From Lingula anatina (lineage: Eukaryota > Brachiopoda > Lingulata > Lingulida > Lingulidae): a stretch of DNA of 64,000 bases. A program made the translations under genes and the position numbers. Positions 61,101 through 64,000 of this stretch are shown here, one piece after another (position 1 is the first letter of the stretch; each line of letters starts with the position of its first letter). The notes below the pieces were generated by a model, which saw only the letters and a program-made list of their open reading frames with translations, did no database searches and was not told the origin of the DNA. The stretch lies in contig NW_019774958.1 of assembly GCF_001039355.2 (NCBI RefSeq), positions 144,277-208,276 of the forward strand, read 5' to 3'.

Positions 61101-63149
61101 ATGTTCGAATTGGAAAGCTATATTGTAAGCACAAAGACTTTAAGCCTTATCTGTGTGAAGAGCAAAATAAAGAAAGCCAAACAAGTTCAAGCCAATCTCA
61201 CAGATTTGTTGAAGAAGATAAAATTAAGTGAAAAACTGAAACAGTGATGCCGAAAACACATGGTGACCACTACAGAGCAATAATTGACACAAATGTTGTT
61301 TTTAGAAATCAAATAACAAACATGACCACAATATATGTACTCTCCAAATACACAAAAACTTCACATTTTAGTTTCTTTTTACAATTGTGAAACCCTTTTT
61401 CGTACTTCCATTTCCAAAAACTTACCTGTCTTGAGAAACCGGTGGGTGTCAATGGAGAATTTGATGACCTTGACCTATATCTGGGTGTGCTAGTACGATA
61501 CTGCCCTCTGTTGGCACTATCTGACAGGTCAAGACTAAAGGACAATGGCTGGGAACACAAAACAAAACACAAAAGGGACACATGAATTCAACATCTTAAA
61601 ATGTTTTAAGAAACTACAAACAATGCACTGAATGAGACAATTCCTTGTCAAATGACCACTTAAGACATATAGTTTACTGTTCTTTACATTCTTTTAAGGT
61701 CCAAATAGAACAAATATTATCTCAGAAACCATGATAACTGATGAATCTAATATGCAATCTAAAAGACAGCTTTGAGATAATAAATATCTACAGGGTATTT
61801 CGATGTGGAATAGCTAACTGATAGATTTCATAGGTGAATTAAAAAGATTAAATAGAAATTTATATAAAATGATGTCTCGCCATCATCACCAGAGAACCAG
61901 ACCCATATATACTTACAGATTCTCTCTGAGCAATTCCCAATGCCACCTCCAGTTTACTGATATACAGCATGCATTGGCGGGATAAGGTCCTGAGTCTGGT
62001 GTCAATGATGATCATCTTCTCCCTCACGTGTTTGGCTTCACTGGAGTCTGTGCTGGACAGTAACTGGTCAGTGGATTCCTTCAGGGAGGTCACCCTTGGC
62101 TGTGACCTCTCAAGGTCAGTCTGAACTTCCTGCAAGTTAAAAAGGCGAAAAAAATCTTTGAGAGCAAATGCTCACAGATTCAGATCAAAATCTCATATTG
62201 CATAATTAAGAAAGTCTTTAAATATACAAATATGAGTAATAGCAAATTATACCAATTTATTTATTAGATGCATGTACTAGCTACTAAATACTGAACATGC
62301 ACAGACTTTTCCACAAAGAAAAAAAAACATTAAATGGAAACTAATATCACTGTCAAGATACTGTACCTTGAATTTATTGTATTTTAATCTCAGAGTATCT
62401 TTGTCATCGTGGATATTCACTGGCTCACACACTTTGATCTTGGCCTCCACACTCTCTAGCCACAGCAACAAGTCCTTGATTGTCTGATGGAAATCGTGGC
62501 ACTGCATCAGCGCCATCTGGAGCTTTTTCTGCCACAGCGAGGTCTTGGAAGTGACATTTTCCCATCTCTGGTTCATGATCAGTAAATGTTCCTTCAAATT
62601 TCTACTCTCCTTGTTGTCCTGCCCTAAGAACTGTTGACTCAGTAAGTTGATGGAGAGAACAATGGCCTTGCGACTGTCTAACTGAAGGAGAAACTCCTGG
62701 AACAGAGCATATAAGACACTTTTGTATAAGAATTCTCTTTAAACATTTTATCACCACCTGACAGATGAAAAACCATATTAAACCCTCCAAAAATTTTTCC
62801 ACCATAACCATAAATGAATATTTTATTCATCACAAAGCTTACCACCAAAACTGGAAATCATCATTTCACAATGTAACTTCATCACTTTTCTATCTGGATC
62901 AAGATTTTATTAAAAGAGACAAAAGTCACAGAGAAACCCTCACCCTGTGCCTCCTAATCACCACCTCTAGCTGCTTGATATCACTGGGCACGATAACCTG
63001 CGTCCGTTGAATAGCCTCAGCTTCATCCAGCCACAAGATCACATTTCTGATGTCTGTTTTGAACTGCTGCCATTGCTGTCTGCTCTTTTTCAGCCTCCCG
63101 TCTTTGGCCTGGGCCTGGGCTTGTAACAATTCCCATCGCTGAACAACAC
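57462..63149 (-). CDS. SYNE: nesprin (SYNE family) C-terminus with KASH domain, partial
   Basis: The last six exons of a giant gene continuing past the window: 63149-62944, 62696-62367, 62129-61917, 61548-61426, 60845-60784 and 57693-57462. Phases match throughout. Exons 63149 to 61917 encode spectrin-repeat helices with typical Trp/Leu heptads (WLDEAEAIQ, LWLESVEAK, LEVALG). A Ser/Arg/Thr/Pro-rich linker follows (RYRSRSSNSPLTPTGFSRQ). The final exon is the KASH domain: basic RRRR, a single membrane helix (LPLQILLLLLLGIACLVP), then a short lumenal tail ending MLTYLDGPPPV. Nesprins sit in the outer nuclear membrane; the PPPX tail binds SUN proteins in the perinuclear space to form the LINC complex. 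The lumenal Cys that bonds to SUN in vertebrates is present, 23 residues before the last residue. Whether it matches SYNE1 or SYNE2 cannot be decided; invertebrates usually have one. Confidence 0.93.
57694..60783 (-). other. large penultimate intron of nesprin
   Basis: About 3.1 kb of AT-rich intron between the KASH exon and the preceding exon, with a long TA tract at 58034-58104 and T-rich tracts at 60159 and 60217. No other exon is seen, and the flanking phases already agree. Confidence 0.7.
58034..58104. repeat. TA microsatellite
   Basis: About 35 uninterrupted TA units in the nesprin intron. Confidence 0.97.
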
Positions 63150-63639
63150 CTGGGATAATAATAATAATAATTATAATAATAATAAGCTTTATTTAAAGAG
63201 TATAAAATGTGTAAAATAAAACTTGTCCTCCACACGGCCAAGGAACTGGGGGGCCAGATATCCTGTGCTTATATGTGAAGTTACGTGCAGTACATATCAT
63301 ATCACAAACTCCCATAACTGTTACAGTTGAACCAACCACAACTTATGAACCTACTTATGTAAGGGTACCTATGTGGCAATCTATCTCCAATCTTTTTTAT
63401 ATTCAATGTAAAGCAATTGTGTAAAATGTAACTAGAGGATCAGAGAGGCGATACCGCCTCCGAATATTGTACCACCAGCTGGAGCAAGCGCATTCGTATA
63501 GACCCCCCACATACACAAAATAAGGGACACAGCCACCAGTCTTATGCTTGACAAGCTATAAAAATGCAATCAACAAGAATTTTCAAAATACGCAAAAAAT
63601 ATATATGACTTAAAATGGTACAATCAAAGTAAAGTTAAG

Positions 63640-64000
63640 GTAGGTCAAAGGTCAATTTCAAGGTCACATTTAGATTGCCAGTATATGACTTCCTATTCAA
63701 CTTCAATAGTAACTATGGGCCTATCTCTGCCAGGTTTGGAGTTAAAAGAGAAAGAATTTAGCAGAGTTCAGTTCATGGTGAAAAGTAGGTCAAAGGTCAA
63801 TTTTAAGGTCACATTTAGATTGCCAGTATATGACTTCCTATTCAACTTCAATAGTAACTATGGACCTATCTCTGCTAGTTTTGGAGATAAAAGGGAACCA
63901 AAATTTCCAAAGTTCAGTTCATGGTGAAAAGTAGGTCAAAGGTCAATTTCAAGGTCACATTTAGATTGCCAGTATATGACTTCCTATTCAACTTCAATAG
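63640..64000. repeat. ~145-bp tandem repeat carrying AGGTCAAAGGTCA
   Basis: Units start near 63640, 63785 and 63931 and run to the window edge. Each has AGGTCAAAGGTCA (63642-63654, 63787-63799, 63933-63945) followed by an AAGGTCAC word and ACATTTAGATTGCCAGTATA. The array lies in the first visible nesprin intron and may continue beyond the window. Confidence 0.9.

Noticed and set aside
159-64000. tRNA or rRNA genes
   Set aside because: No cloverleaf with paired A and B boxes and no rRNA core words were seen by eye. A covariance-model scan was not possible.

Overview
The window is 64 kb of AT-rich animal genomic DNA with short phase-consistent exons, GT-AG introns, mobile-element fragments and many microsatellites. 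Frequent tacatgtac-type words, short terminal-inverted-repeat elements and degenerate tandem repeats suggest a marine invertebrate (lophotrochozoan or invertebrate deuterostome). I cannot place it more precisely. The first 158 bases are an assembly gap.

Layout. (1) 0.4-3.2 kb, minus strand: a complete seven-exon gene for a roughly 325-residue coiled-coil protein that I do not recognise. (2) 3.3-9 kb: no recognisable gene; it holds two short inverted-repeat elements and scattered repeats. (3) 9-40 kb: a segmentally duplicated region with three tandem minus-strand copies of a 13-exon arylsulfatase B-like gene (16.1-21.2, 22.8-27.9 and 33.6-38.9 kb), each with its own TATA box. Copies 1 and 2 are intact. 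Copy 3 has a 1-base insertion in exon 3 that truncates the protein. The spacers hold 245-bp tandem repeats, a near-identical 2.8-kb tandem block joined at a single N, and a diverged third version of that block. (4) 40-43 kb: inverted-repeat mobile elements. (5) 43.0-45.7 kb, minus: a complete two-pore-domain (K2P, TREK-like) potassium channel gene. (6) 48.7-54.6 kb, plus: a complete SPATA7 orthologue, head-to-head with the K2P gene. (7) 57.5-63.1 kb, minus: the 3' end of a nesprin (SYNE) gene, with spectrin-repeat exons and a C-terminal KASH domain. The gene runs off the right edge.

How it fits together. The arylsulfatases are expected to act on sulfated glycosaminoglycans in lysosomes or outside the cell, and they form a small, still-evolving gene family. 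The K2P-SPATA7 divergent pair matches the vertebrate KCNK10-SPATA7 arrangement, so it looks like old conserved microsynteny. SPATA7 and SYNE are convergent, with opposing polyadenylation signals only about 25 bp apart. Exon models below were made by hand from splice signals, reading phase and comparison between paralogues; every listed CDS sums to a multiple of three except the partial SYNE and the frameshifted copy 3.
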